Of a stretch of 64,000 bases of DNA, positions 31,117 to 40,342 are shown in pieces. Below the pieces are notes generated by a model that searched no databases, was not told the DNA's origin, and saw only the letters and a list, made by a program, of their open reading frames with translations. A program made the position numbers and the translations under genes. This stretch comes from Prorocentrum cordatum. Taxonomy: Eukaryota > Sar > Dinophyceae > Prorocentrales > Prorocentraceae. The stretch spans positions 140,394 through 204,393 of the forward strand of contig CAUYUJ010011159.1 of NCBI GenBank assembly GCA_963575745.1, in the 5' to 3' direction. The first letter of the stretch is position 1. Every line of letters begins with the position of its first letter.

Positions 31117-31860
31117 ATGGGACTCCCAGCATCGGGCCCGCGCAGCGGCACTCGGCCGCCAGCGTTCGCCGCGGTGGTTGCGTCGCTCCTCTGCGCCGAG
31201 TGGGCTCCCGCAGAGGCCACCAGGGTGGGCCGCTCGGGTCCCCCAGCGCAGGTGTCGAGGCAGCACAGGCTTGATCCCAGCGGAGCCCTCCCTGACCTCA
31301 GAGCTGTCGGCGACTCGCTGGGCCTCAGCGCGACGGCCGGCGCCCCGCACTGGCGCGCGCCGCGGGCGAGCGGCAGCCTTGCATTGGCGCGGACGGGGGG
31401 CGCGCGGGCGATGGTGGCACGGGGAGCACGTGCGCCGTCCGCGGACGCGGGCGGAACGTCGTGCCGTTGCGTGTGCGGGCACACGGTCGTGTGGCACAGG
31501 GAGATCTTCCGCGGGAACGTGGTGCGCGAGAAGGAGTACGAGTGCGAGGAGGAAGTCTGCCCAGCCGTCAGCATCCCTGGGCTCGTCGCCACGGGTGAGT
31601 GCACGTACGTCGAAGACATCCAGGAGCTCACCGCTGGGACCGTCTGCCTCTGCGTGTGCGGAGGGCGGGTCGCGTGGAGAGGCCGCGCGTTCTATGGCAA
31701 CGTCACGAGCGAGCGAGAGCGAGAGTGCCTCGAGGAGGTGTGCCCCGTCGTGAACCCCATCCCGGGCCTCCAGTTCGAGGCGAAGTGCCGCTTCGTGAAG
31801 AATTTGTTCATGGAGAGCGACGCGCGCAGCGCATCTCGGGGGGCACGCGCGAGGGTGGGG
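31117..31860 (+). CDS. Probable secreted protein with two cysteine-rich repeats (first exon or partial)
   Basis: From ATG 31117 the N-terminus has a hydrophobic stretch (A-F-A-A-V-V-A-S-L-L-C) that could be a signal peptide. A proline/alanine/arginine-rich spacer follows. Two tandem repeats of about 57 residues come next: C-R-C-V-C-G-H ... W-x-R-E-I-F-R-G-N-V ... E-C-E-E-E-V-C-P ... G-E-C-x-Y-V-E-D and C-L-C-V-C-G-G ... W-R-G-R-A-F-Y-G-N-V ... E-C-L-E-E-V-C-P ... A-K-C-x-F-V-K-N. Each has six cysteines in the same spacing, suggesting disulfide-bonded modules outside the cell. After about 31830 the frame is low-quality and enters a (TC)n tract, so the exon probably ends at an unlocated donor. 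The family is not recognised. Confidence 0.6.
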
Positions 31861-31919
31861 CAAATGTGGACAGCGCGAGCATCCCATCCTGGGTCAGAGG
31901 GACTTGTTCGTTCGCTCTA

Positions 31920-31953
<34 letters not shown>

Positions 31954-33384
31954 CCCCTCTCGCCCCCTATCCCCCCCCCCTGCACGCGCCCCGCATCGTG
32001 GCAGGGCTGCCAGGATCTGGTGTGGTGGGTTCGGGGCAGGCCCAGCTCCGCCGTTGTTCACTTGCCCTAGCCTCGCCGAGGTCCCCCAGACATCATCGCA
32101 GCCGCCCCCTACGAGCCCTGACTCGCCGGCGAAGTCGGCGGCCCTGGTCGCGGGCAGGGCAGGCGTTTGCTTGGCCGCCGCTGGCCTGCTCCCAGGGCTG
32201 GCATGAGGTGCGCTGCTTGGCCTGGCTGTGCGACGGAGGGAGCCACACGCCGCCCGCTGATTCAAAAACAGCTGGCACCGTCATGCTCCCACGCATCTCT
32301 CGAAAGCAATACCATCAGCATTTGCCTCGCTTCTGGGTGCCAAGCATCAGTCTGGGGCGTAAGGAAGAGGAGTGGAATCAGCACAGGAAGAGAGGAGTTA
32401 TGTGCCTCGGGGCTCCCATTGGCACCTTGCAGGGAGAGCATAATCGGGCAATCAGCTGTGAAGAGTAAGCCAGTGAACGACTACATACGTTCGGGCACTG
32501 CGATAGCATCAGTGGTGACGAGCGGCAGCACTTACACCGTGCAATGCTCGATCGAGAGGAGGGCGAGGGAGGAGGAGGTGAACGCGACCTCGGGAGGCCC
32601 TGGAAGGCCATGGGAAGCCCGCGGCTGAGACAATACGCTCAGGGGATGGGGACGCTGCACTCTCTGTTGCGGGACTGGGGGGACCGCGTATTCAGCAACG
32701 CTCCGATTCGTTTCGCTTTCCCAAGGAACCCACAGACGACTTGTCGTGAGCAGGATCGTGGACCAACGGCAGTGAAACACAGGAATCCCAAAAGGGGTCA
32801 GTCCAGGCAGGGCTTCGATAGCTGCGTCAGTCCTTGACTACCGTCGTTTACCCCGTCCGGCACTAGCGGCACTTAGCTTCGATTCATGCCGTGTGTTTCT
32901 ATTGTGGAGGTACGAGAGCATAAGTTTAGATGTTCGCAGCTAAGGGTAATTGATCTAGGTTGCCGTGCGCGAGTTTAGCTTAGTTTGGCCATGTTAAGCA
33001 TAGTTAGGACGGCGCTGTTCTATGTAGTTGATGTGATGTTATTTCATATGTGCTTGGCACATGGTAACTTAATGTATAATTAATGTAGCTTTGATTTGAT
33101 TAGCCTGTTGTTGCTGTGCTGGGCTGAGTTTGCGCTAGCCTGATATAGCATGGATAGCTTTGAGTAGCTTTGTTGAAACATATGATTGGGGATCTCTTGG
33201 GGCCTCTCGGAACTGAGAATCCAGGAACACATACCCTTTGCTTGCCGGGGTAAAAGAATACATTAGAGCTCCTGGTTGCAGGAGCAATTGAGACCGCAGA
33301 GAGGGAGTCCTAGTGGACCCAAGGTAAAATGAGCACACACATTTTGCAATCAGTGAGTGTTAGGGGGTACGGTTTCGATGATAG
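31861..33384. other. Probable intron or intergenic DNA, no gene recognised
   Basis: A (TC)n tract at 31921-31965 is followed by GC-rich sequence without domains to 32830. 32850-33200 is AT-richer, with repeated TAGCTTAG/TAGCTTTG/TGATTTGATTAG words. No downstream exon of the cysteine-rich gene could be assigned. Confidence 0.45.
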
Positions 33385-33399
33385 TGGGAACCAATCGTT
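33385..33399. repeat. Target-site duplication, left copy
   Basis: TGGGAACCAATCGTT is identical to 35069-35083 and directly abuts the DinoSL relic. Confidence 0.92.
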
Positions 33400-33420
33400 C
33401 CGTAGCCACTCTGGCTCAAG
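33400..33420 (+). other. DinoSL relic (19/21 match)
   Basis: The sequence runs CCGTAGCCACTCTGG then CTCAAG. It differs from the spliced leader only by two T-to-C changes (positions 10 and 12). It is followed by an 79-base 5' UTR with a CA repeat and then the ATG at 33500. Confidence 0.92.
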
Positions 33421-33499
33421 GCCTGGCACCGTCGTGCATTTCAGCACACACACACACTCACACACTACCCTGAACTTATTCGCCTTCGCACCTGCCAGG

Positions 33500-34855
33500 A
33501 TGGCGCCCGCCCGCTCGTGCGTGCTGCTGGCGTGCTTGCTGGCAGGCGCACACGGGGCGGCCTTGTACGGACTGGAGGCCGCCGCCGACTCTGACGCCTT
33601 GGCGATGCAGCTCTCCGACACCCTGGCGATGCAGCTCTCCGCGGCGATGCGCACGCCTCCGACGGCAGCCGTGAACGAGACGGACGAGAATTGCACGAAC
33701 GAGACCATCCCCTGGCTCCAACTCGGCTTCGCCATGGACTGCACCGGCAGCACCGGGGCGTACCTGGCGGCTCTGAAGACGACAGTCGGCAATTTGGCGA
33801 CCCAGTTGTCGGCTTCAGTCACCACGCTGCAGATGGCCTTTTTATGCTACCGCGACGAGGGCGATGTGTCCCCTCCCCGCTATGAGTGGGCAACGCACCC
33901 TAATCCGCTTGCTCATTGGTTCACGGACCCCGTGCAGCTGCAAGCCGCGATCGCCCCCTTCTACTCCGGAGGCGGCGGCGACAGTCCGGAGGACAACGCC
34001 GGCGCGATGGGCAGATGATCGATGTTGAACAACAAGCCATGGGATCCGAGCGCCTTGAAGGTTCTCATTGTCATCTCGAAGGATAGGGACTCCCAGCGGA
34101 CGCCGTATCAGACCGACGCCCTCCAGTGCAACCTGATGCAAGATATCAGGGCTGCTGGTATCAACCTCATCCTCTGGCATTTGGACACCAGCACGACATC
34201 ATCTATGCTGTGGGACTCGACGTACAAACCGACACTGCCATGGAGGGGATGATACGCGGACCCCTCCGATCCACACCAGCTGAAGGAGATCCAGTTCTCT
34301 GGCGTTACCGCGACAGAATTAAGCGCCCTGTTGATCGAGGAGATCAGCGACACAATCAGCACTGAACCAACAGACCCCACAGCAGTGGGCGATCCGCATC
34401 TCGTTAACATGCTCGGCGAGCATTTCGATATCATGCGCGCCGGCAGGTACAAGCTCTTCCACATCCCCCGCGACGCCGACAAACGCGACTTGCTGCTCGC
34501 CGCAAGTGCAGACGTGGTCCGATACGGGCACTCCTGCGACGACATGTACTTCACGGCCATCAACATCACTGGGCAGTGGTCCTTCGGGCACAAGAACACC
34601 ACTTTCGTCGCCGGGGCCGCCCCGCCCAAGACCAGCACGGGCTGGGTGGACTTCGGCACCGTCTCGCTGAAGGTGGTCCACAGCAGGACGGTCAAGGCCA
34701 CGCCGTACCTGAATTTCTTCGCGCGCCACGTCCAGCACGCGGGGTACAGTGCGGGATGCCTTCTCGGCGACGGCGACCACACGAAGGCCGAGACCCCAGA
34801 TAAGAAGTGCCAGAATCACATGTCGTTGCTGTCAAGCAGCTCGGTGCTCAGGTAA
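33500..34855 (+). pseudogene. Secreted VWA plus VWD-like (GDPH) domain protein, retrocopy with two in-frame TGA codons
   Basis: ATG 33500 opens a signal peptide (M-A-P-A-R-S-C-V-L-L-A-C-L-L-A-G-A-H-G-A). Two D-A-L/T-L-A-M-Q-L-S repeats and an N-glycosylation-rich segment (N-E-T, N-C-T-N-E-T) follow. A VWA-type domain comes next: D-C-T-G-S-T fits the D-x-T/S-x-S metal site, then F-L-C-Y-R-D-E-G-D and G-G-G-D-S-P-E-D-N-A. The C-terminal third starts V-G-D-P-H-L-V-N and keeps H-F-D-I-M-R-A-G and C-L-L-G-D-G-D-H-T, resembling a VWD-like domain. Everything lies in one frame for 452 codons apart from TGA at 34016-34018 and 34250-34252. The gene is intronless, as expected of a retrocopy. Nonsense decay is likelier than recoding. 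The parent probably acts extracellularly or at the cell surface. Confidence 0.8.
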
Positions 34856-35068
34856 AGCTGGCCTTCCAGTATACCCCTTGCCGCCGCGATGTCTCTCGCG
34901 ATCCTCTGACGGCAGTACATCTGGATTGTTTTCACTATGTTCTAGTTTTTCGGCGCTTCTTCGTGCCGAGACGCACGCTGGCGCAATAGTTTATCAACTG
35001 AGAGACCAAGGCGCCCCAGACTGCGCTTTTTGTCGTCCACACCTGTCGCGGTCGTTGTCTAAAACAAA

Positions 35069-35083
35069 TGGGAACCAATCGTT
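35069..35083. repeat. Target-site duplication, right copy
   Basis: TGGGAACCAATCGTT directly follows the A-rich tail of the retrogene. Confidence 0.92.
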
Positions 35084-35146
35084 GCAGATATTCCCTAGGA
35101 AGGCACCCTGATCTTCCTTGGAAGATCGGGGCCTTCTCGGAAGGAA

Positions 35147-35796
35147 TTGGGTACGGAGTTCGCGAGGGGTGCACCGATCAAGACATTGGCGCGGGGCCGA
35201 GCAGGGCGACGGATTTGGCACCGCCCAGGCGAAGCTCACACTCGCGGCCGCGCGCGCGCCCGCCCTCGCCGCCGCTGCGCCCGCGCCCGCTGGGGCGCCC
35301 GCCGCCGCCGACCCGGGCCGGCGCCCCGCCGCCCACGGCCCGGCGCCCGGCCGCCGCCCCGGGCCCGCCAGCCCCGGCGGCCCCCGCTGCCCCTGCCGCT
35401 GCCGCGCCAGCGCCGGGAGGCGCCCCCGCCGCGGCCGCCCCCGCCGCCGCCGGCCTGCGGGCGTGCGAGGAGTGGTACGTGGACGACGGGCAGGTTTTCG
35501 TCCGGCCAGCAGACCTTGACTCCTGGCTCAGGGCTCTGGACGCCAGCCTGGCTCGTTTCGGCGGCACCCGCGGCTCTGTCGCCGAGGGCACGGCCAAGAG
35601 CTCCTGCCGACTGCTGTGCCCGCCAGAGCAGCGCCACCTCCACGACGGCTGGGACACCGATTACGTGCGCGCCACCTGCAAAGTCCTCGACCCGCAGGGC
35701 CCCACGCTCGCCCTGGGCGCCCCCTTCGGTCGCGCGGAGGCGCTGGACGACGAGGTCAAGGCGGTTGTGGAGAACCCTGAGGTCGGAAACGCTTGA
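35147..35796 (+). pseudogene. Reverse-transcriptase fragment (RVT_1-like) after an Ala/Pro-rich stretch
   Basis: From about 35460 the frame encodes E-E-W-Y-V-D-D-G-Q-V-F. Y-V-D-D matches the catalytic Y-x-D-D of non-LTR-type reverse transcriptases. It is followed by L-D-S-W-L-R-A-L-D-A-S-L, G-G-T-R-G-S and a C-K-V-L ... L-G-A-P-F-G segment typical of the post-palm region in such fragments of dinoflagellate genomes. The upstream 100 residues are almost pure A/P/G/R and may be noncoding. Fingers, endonuclease and other domains are missing, so this is a 3' remnant. It stops at TGA 35794-35796, inside a hairpin. Confidence 0.65.
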
Positions 35797-35847
35797 AATA
35801 CAAGCGTAGGGTCTAACATAAATCATGACGCTTGAATTACAAGCGTA
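35789..35847. other. Two near-identical hairpins at the reverse-transcriptase stop codon
   Basis: ACGCTTGAAATACAAGCGTA (35789-35808) and ACGCTTGAATTACAAGCGTA (35828-35847) are direct copies. Each folds into a 7-bp stem (ACGCTTG/CAAGCGT) with a 5-base loop. ACATAA before and TTATGT after the second copy extend the symmetry. They could be a 3'-end signal of the retroelement. Confidence 0.6.
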
Positions 35848-35849
35848 TG

Positions 35850-36160
35850 TTATGTAGCAAAATGACATGTTGATCACGCATCGGTTGAAATATGTGTTTG
35901 GCCTAACCTCCTACAAACATCGTATGAAACTATCTATGTGTCTTCAAAATACTACAGATATCCAAGTTGCGATTTTAAGGTTGGCTCTTGTTTGATAAGT
36001 TACTCAGTGGTTGCCTAGCAGTTGTCCTGGACTGTTAATCAGTCTCGACGGGCGCGCAGAGCAGCGCGATCAGCGCATATATTTACCAGCGAAGGCGACA
36101 ACAAACAAAGGCGCAGATAGTTCAACCGATCATTGCTTCGAGCTCTTCATCCGCACGGCC
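35850..36160. other. AT-richer spacer, no gene recognised
   Basis: No repeats or coding signals stand out between the hairpins and the satellite. Confidence 0.45.
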
Positions 36161-36164
36161 AAGC

Positions 36165-37135
36165 GGAAACCGCGCGTTCATTTCGGCACGCCCCTCGCGC
36201 GAATCGCGGGCGCTGCAGCTGGCCCGCGTGCCCTTGATCCGAAATGCCATGAGCCATAATGGCGACAGCCGCGGGGGGCGGAGGGGGCGGAAGCCCTACG
36301 GCCCTATGAGGGCCCCTGCAGGAGAGACCCCCAGAGACCTCGAGAGGCCGCGGAGACCCGACGCCCATTTCGGCACACCCCTCACGCGGATCGCGGGCGC
36401 TGCAGCTGGCCCGCGTACCCTTGAGCCGAAATCCCATGAGCCAAAATGGCGACAGCCGCGGGGGGCGGAGGGGGCGGAAGCCCTACGGCCCCACGAGGGC
36501 CCCTGCAGGAGAGACCCCGAAAGACTTCGAGGCGCCGCGGAGACCCGACGCCCATTTCGGCACACCCCTCGCGCGGATCGCGGGCGCTGCAGCTGGCCCG
36601 CGCACCCTCGAGCCGAAATGCCATGAGCCAAACTGGCAACAGCCGCGTGGGGCGGAGGGGGTGGAAGCCCTACGGCCCTATGAGGGCCCCTGCAGGAGAG
36701 ACCCCCAGAGACCTCGAGAGGCCGCGGAGACCCGACGCCCATCTCGGCGCACCCCTCACGCGGATCGCGGGCGCTGCAGCTGGCCCGCGTCGTACCCTTG
36801 AGCCGAAATGCCATGGGCCAGACTGGCGACAGCCGCGGGGGGCGGAGGGGGCGGGAGCCCTACGGCCCCACGAGGGCCCCTGCAGGAGAGACCCCGAACG
36901 ACCTCGAGACGCCGCGGAGACCCGACGCCCATTTCGGCACACCCCTCGCGCCGATCGCGGGCGCTGCAGCTGGCCCGCGTACCCTTGACCCGAAATGCCA
37001 CGAACCAACATGGCGACAGCCGCGGGGGGCGGAGGGGGCGAACGCCCTACGGCCCTGCGAGGGCCCCTGCAGGAGAGACCCCCAGAGACCTCGAGAGGCC
37101 GCGGGGACCCGACGCCCACTTCGGCACGCCACAAA
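36165..37135. repeat. ~187-bp satellite, five full copies, each with spliced-leader-like motifs
   Basis: Five units of 185-190 bp contain ATTTCGGCACACCCCTC, GCGGGCGCTGCAGCTGGCC, CCCTTGAGCCGAAATGCC, ATGAGCCAAAATGGCGACAG and CGAGGGCCCCTGCAGGAGAG. The copies of the last-but-one motif are centred near 36256, 36442, 36628, 36817 and 37005. On the minus strand this block reads like a full DinoSL (up to 18/21) followed by a second, 5'-truncated one. Open frames on both strands translate the repeat. Confidence 0.88.
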
Positions 37136-37763
37136 GACCGCAGGGATGTCCTCCCCCCCCCTTTCCTCCGTCATTACTCCTCCTCCTCCTCCTCCGCCTT
37201 CTCCCCGGTAAGCCCGACCTCCCCCCTTCTCTTCCCTCTCCTCCTCCCCCTCCTCCATCTTCTCCTCCTCCTCCGCCTCCTCCTCCCCCTTGTCCTCGTC
37301 CTCGACCTCGTCCTCCACGGGAGGTGCCGCCGCGCGATGGCTCATCTGTCGTCGGATGCGCCGCGGTTAAGGGCGACGACCGCGATGGCGACGACTCCGA
37401 GGACGACCGCGGTGACTAGCGTCGCAACGGCGATGGCGACGATTCCGAAGACGGCCACGACGACCCACGACATCGATGGCGACGCGAGCAGCAAACGATA
37501 TCGGCCATCTCTCTGAGCAAGTACCCGACAGGCCCCAAGGAGTGGAGGAGGAAAGCATTTCGGACATCCTTCAGCGAGAAACCCGCGGGCATACCGCGCG
37601 CGCCTCGGCCGCGCAGCGTTTGCACACGCGCGTGAAGAACGAACTGCAAGGTGGCCCGCGGGCCGCTGGAAACTTAAAGTTGCCGCCGTCGTTGCCGTCG
37701 TCGCTGTTGTCGCAGTCGTCGCCGTCGTCGTCGTCGTCGCCGCCGTCGTCGTCGTCGTCGTCG
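37136..37763. repeat. (CCT)n-rich and (TCG)n low-complexity region
   Basis: CCTCCT-type tracts lie at 37176-37320 and a (CGT/TCG)n tract at 37678-37763. GGCGACGA words lie between them. No recognised gene. Confidence 0.75.
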
Positions 37764-38875
37764 TAGTTTGCGGGATGAGACGCGCGCGCGCCCCTTCCGC
37801 TCGGCGTCGGGAGATCCGCGCAATTGCGCGCGATGCAAAAGCACGTCAGCAGGACCCTTAACTAGGAGGCGAGCGTGGACTGTCATCCAGATCAGAGAGG
37901 ACAGGCCGCATTTGGAGCGGGGTCGACTGGGAGCGAAGATAGGGGGATGGAGGAGGAGACTCGTGGATGAGGCGGGCGATGCAGACATGGTGGTAACATG
38001 TTTCAAGGATTGCAAGCGGCGGTGAAGATAAGGATAAGGACAGTAGGGGAGGGCGGGGAGTGGGGCTGGGCTGCCTGCGCCAGCGTACTGGAGGCCCAGT
38101 GCTGGCACTGAAACTGCGCTTCAAACGGGGCGGCTTCTCCGCCAGCTAGGGATCGCTCATCGCTTGCAAAGGCGTCGGCAACAACAGAAGCAAAAGTCGC
38201 GCAGAACTCGCGCGGGCACACCTGCGAACCCTTGATTGCGCGGGTTCCAGTCACCCACGAGCCCTTGTCGCGCCGCCAACCCTTCGACTCAGACTTGGAT
38301 GGGTTCTTACGCTTCCGAGTCAAAAAAATCGGCTGGGCCACGTGACCAACGCGAGAGCGAGCATCGTGGGCAGATGTTTTGAAACATTGCAAAAAACGAG
38401 GTTGGGAATGTGCAGCCAAGTTCTGACGTCTTCATCGCGGCTGCACCGAAACCGCCCATGCATGTAAACGCGCGCTCAGCCGAACATGTGGAGAGCGATG
38501 GCGCAATGGCACCGTGCAAGTAAACAGGCTACTGGTTGGTTGCTCTGCCATCCAGCACACACTGCGCGAGTGCGCAAACGATTACATCCACGACCTGAGG
38601 GAGGAGGGGGGATGGGGATAATGAGGGCGTGGGGGGACAGCGAGGGGAATGCTCGGAGAGGTAAATGGAAAGGATGGGGAGAGGGGGGGGGGGGGGGGGG
38701 GGAGGAGGAGGAAAAGGAGAAGGAGGGGGGGGGGATGGCGAAGGCGGAGCAGGGGGAAGGAGGGAAGAAGGGGGGGGGGAGGGGGAGGAGAAAGGAGTAA
38801 CAGATGATAAAAACTCCCAGGAGGTAGGCGGGCGTTCAAGGTTGAAGTCGACATGGGGTGGGCCGCGGGAGAGTA
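37764..38875. other. Intergenic, no gene recognised
   Basis: 37764-38580 has only short open frames. 38600-38800 is G-rich, with a run of 21 G near 38682-38702 and further runs. No domain or repeat family assigned. Confidence 0.45.
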
Positions 38876-38909
38876 TAGGACACGGGGCCGTTAACGGCCC
38901 CGTGTCCTA
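38876..38909. other. 34-bp perfect palindrome
   Basis: TAGGACACGGGGCCGTT and its exact reverse complement are joined without a spacer (centre GTTAAC). This is a potential cruciform. Confidence 0.92.
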
Positions 38910-38944
38910 AGACGCCCTGGGCCAATTGACCCAGGGCGTCTTAG
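38907..38944. other. 38-bp near-perfect palindrome overlapping the first
   Basis: CTAAGACGCCCTGGG and its reverse complement surround CCAATTGA; only one base pair is mismatched. It overlaps the preceding palindrome by three bases. Confidence 0.92.
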
Positions 38945-39617
38945 CTGAGAAGGGCAGCCGTCGCACTTCGGGGGGTGGCGAGGAAGGCGGGGGGGGGGGG
39001 GGGGGCTCGAGGGTGGGCGCGCACTTTTGAATGCCCCGAGCTGACGCGACCGCAGCCGCGTGGTTCGCCTGCAGCACGTCCGTCCTCGAGTCGTTCCCAT
39101 GCACGTCCGTGCGCAGGCGCTTCGTGTGCCCCATCGATATGTGAAGCCACGTAGAACATTGCGGCGCAAAGTGGATCGCACCTCGTGCCACTACTGTGGC
39201 GGTAACATACATTGCATACAGCGCGCCAACCAACAGCGTAATGTCCTGGCGCGGGGAATGGCGAACATCAAACGTGTATCCAACCAAATCGTGAGCTTTG
39301 CACACGGCTCGAGCAATGCCACCGCTGCCAGCAAACATCTCGAAGAAAATCGTAGCGCGATTGATCCCAGGAACGACGCCCCATAATTCGGATGCTGTTG
39401 CGGATAGCATGCGAGTCGTGTCTTCGGGCTCATTGACTTGCCCTGGCACCCCGTTCGCAATCATAGCTCTGGATGCCACTGTGGCCCAGCGCCGAGCATC
39501 GACGTTCTCAGGAGAAGCGACAATCGATCCTGCCGAACACGCAGTAGCGCGCAAGATGAGAACTGTCGCTTCCAACCAGACACGAGCGGAAGCCATGATG
39601 CGGGAGCCGATATCCAA
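38945..39617 (-). pseudogene. DNA (cytosine)-methyltransferase-like fragment of a repetitive family
   Basis: The minus-strand frame from ATG 39617 has F-F-E-M-F-A-G-S-G-G-I-A-R-A-V at residues 91-105. This is a motif-I-like S-adenosylmethionine site (F-x-G-x-G-G). F-D-V-R-H-S-P-R-Q-D-I follows, then A-P-Q-C-S-T-W-L-H-I-S at 151-161 in the position of the catalytic P-P-C motif IV of C5-cytosine methyltransferases. The P-C pair is altered (P-Q-C). I associate F-A-G ... D-I-R ... P-P-C-S-T-W proteins with repeated dinoflagellate families, possibly element-borne. Only the N-terminal half is present and the frame degrades into proline-rich sequence near 39030. Function as a methylase is unproven. 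Confidence 0.5.
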
Positions 39618-40342
39618 CGTGAGAGCGCCAGTCTACCTTGAAGCTCTAAGAGGGTAAAGCACCTGAAACCGAAAGTGCGTCGGTGGCAGAATTTAGAAAT
39701 ATCTTTCAGCAGCGGGTTCAAACCTTCGCCCACGAAACAATTGTAAGCTTCCGGCGACCCGTGAAACTGAACCCTGAGGGCCGCGCGGCTTCTGACGCAG
39801 CACGCGGGGCGCGCGACGGAGGGCCGGGGCCGGGCGAGACGGGCGCGGAGGGGGGGCTAAAGAATAGGAGATGGGAGGGCCGAAGCAAAGGGGGGGGGGG
39901 GATGGGGCAGGTTGAGGGGGAGGGGGAATTCAAGGAGCAACCTCACCTCCCCTTGCACGCCGAATGCCTCCCGCGGGGGCTCGCGGCCGAGCCTCGGGCA
40001 TTCGAACCTCGACGACAGGGCCCCAGGCGCCCGCGGGGGCGGGAGGGGATTCCGGCACTAGGAGGAGGAGGGGGAGGAGGAGGAGAAGGAGGAGGAGGAG
40101 AGGGAGGAGGAGGAGGAGGAGGAGGAGGAGGAGGAGGAGGAGTAGGAGTAGTAGGAGGAGGAGGAGGAGGAGGAGGAGGAGGAGTATAGTTTCGTCTCGA
40201 CATCATTGGTTAGTTTCGCGTCTTCGTTGTTGTCCTGCTTCTCTTCCTCCTGTTTCCTCTGTCGCTGCGCTTTCGCTCCCAGTCTTTGTCGCCGTTTCCA
40301 TCCTTCCCATCCTCGCCCCCCCACCCCCGCCTCCTCGTCCGT
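39618..40342. other. G-rich intergenic with (GGA)n tract 40058-40185
   Basis: The GGA/GGAG microsatellite at 40058-40185 is the only structured feature. The remaining open frames are low-complexity. Confidence 0.7.

Larger units (their letters stand above)
33400..35068 (+). mobile_element. Complete retroposed trans-spliced mRNA (retrogene)
   Basis: The 1669-bp insertion starts with the DinoSL relic and ends in an A-rich tail (AAAACAAA at 35061-35068). Exact 15-bp duplications TGGGAACCAATCGTT flank it. It therefore contains 5' leader, 5' UTR, an intronless coding region, about 200 bp of 3' UTR and the remains of a poly(A) tail. This is a full mRNA-mediated gene copy with both boundaries mapped to the base. 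Confidence 0.92.
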
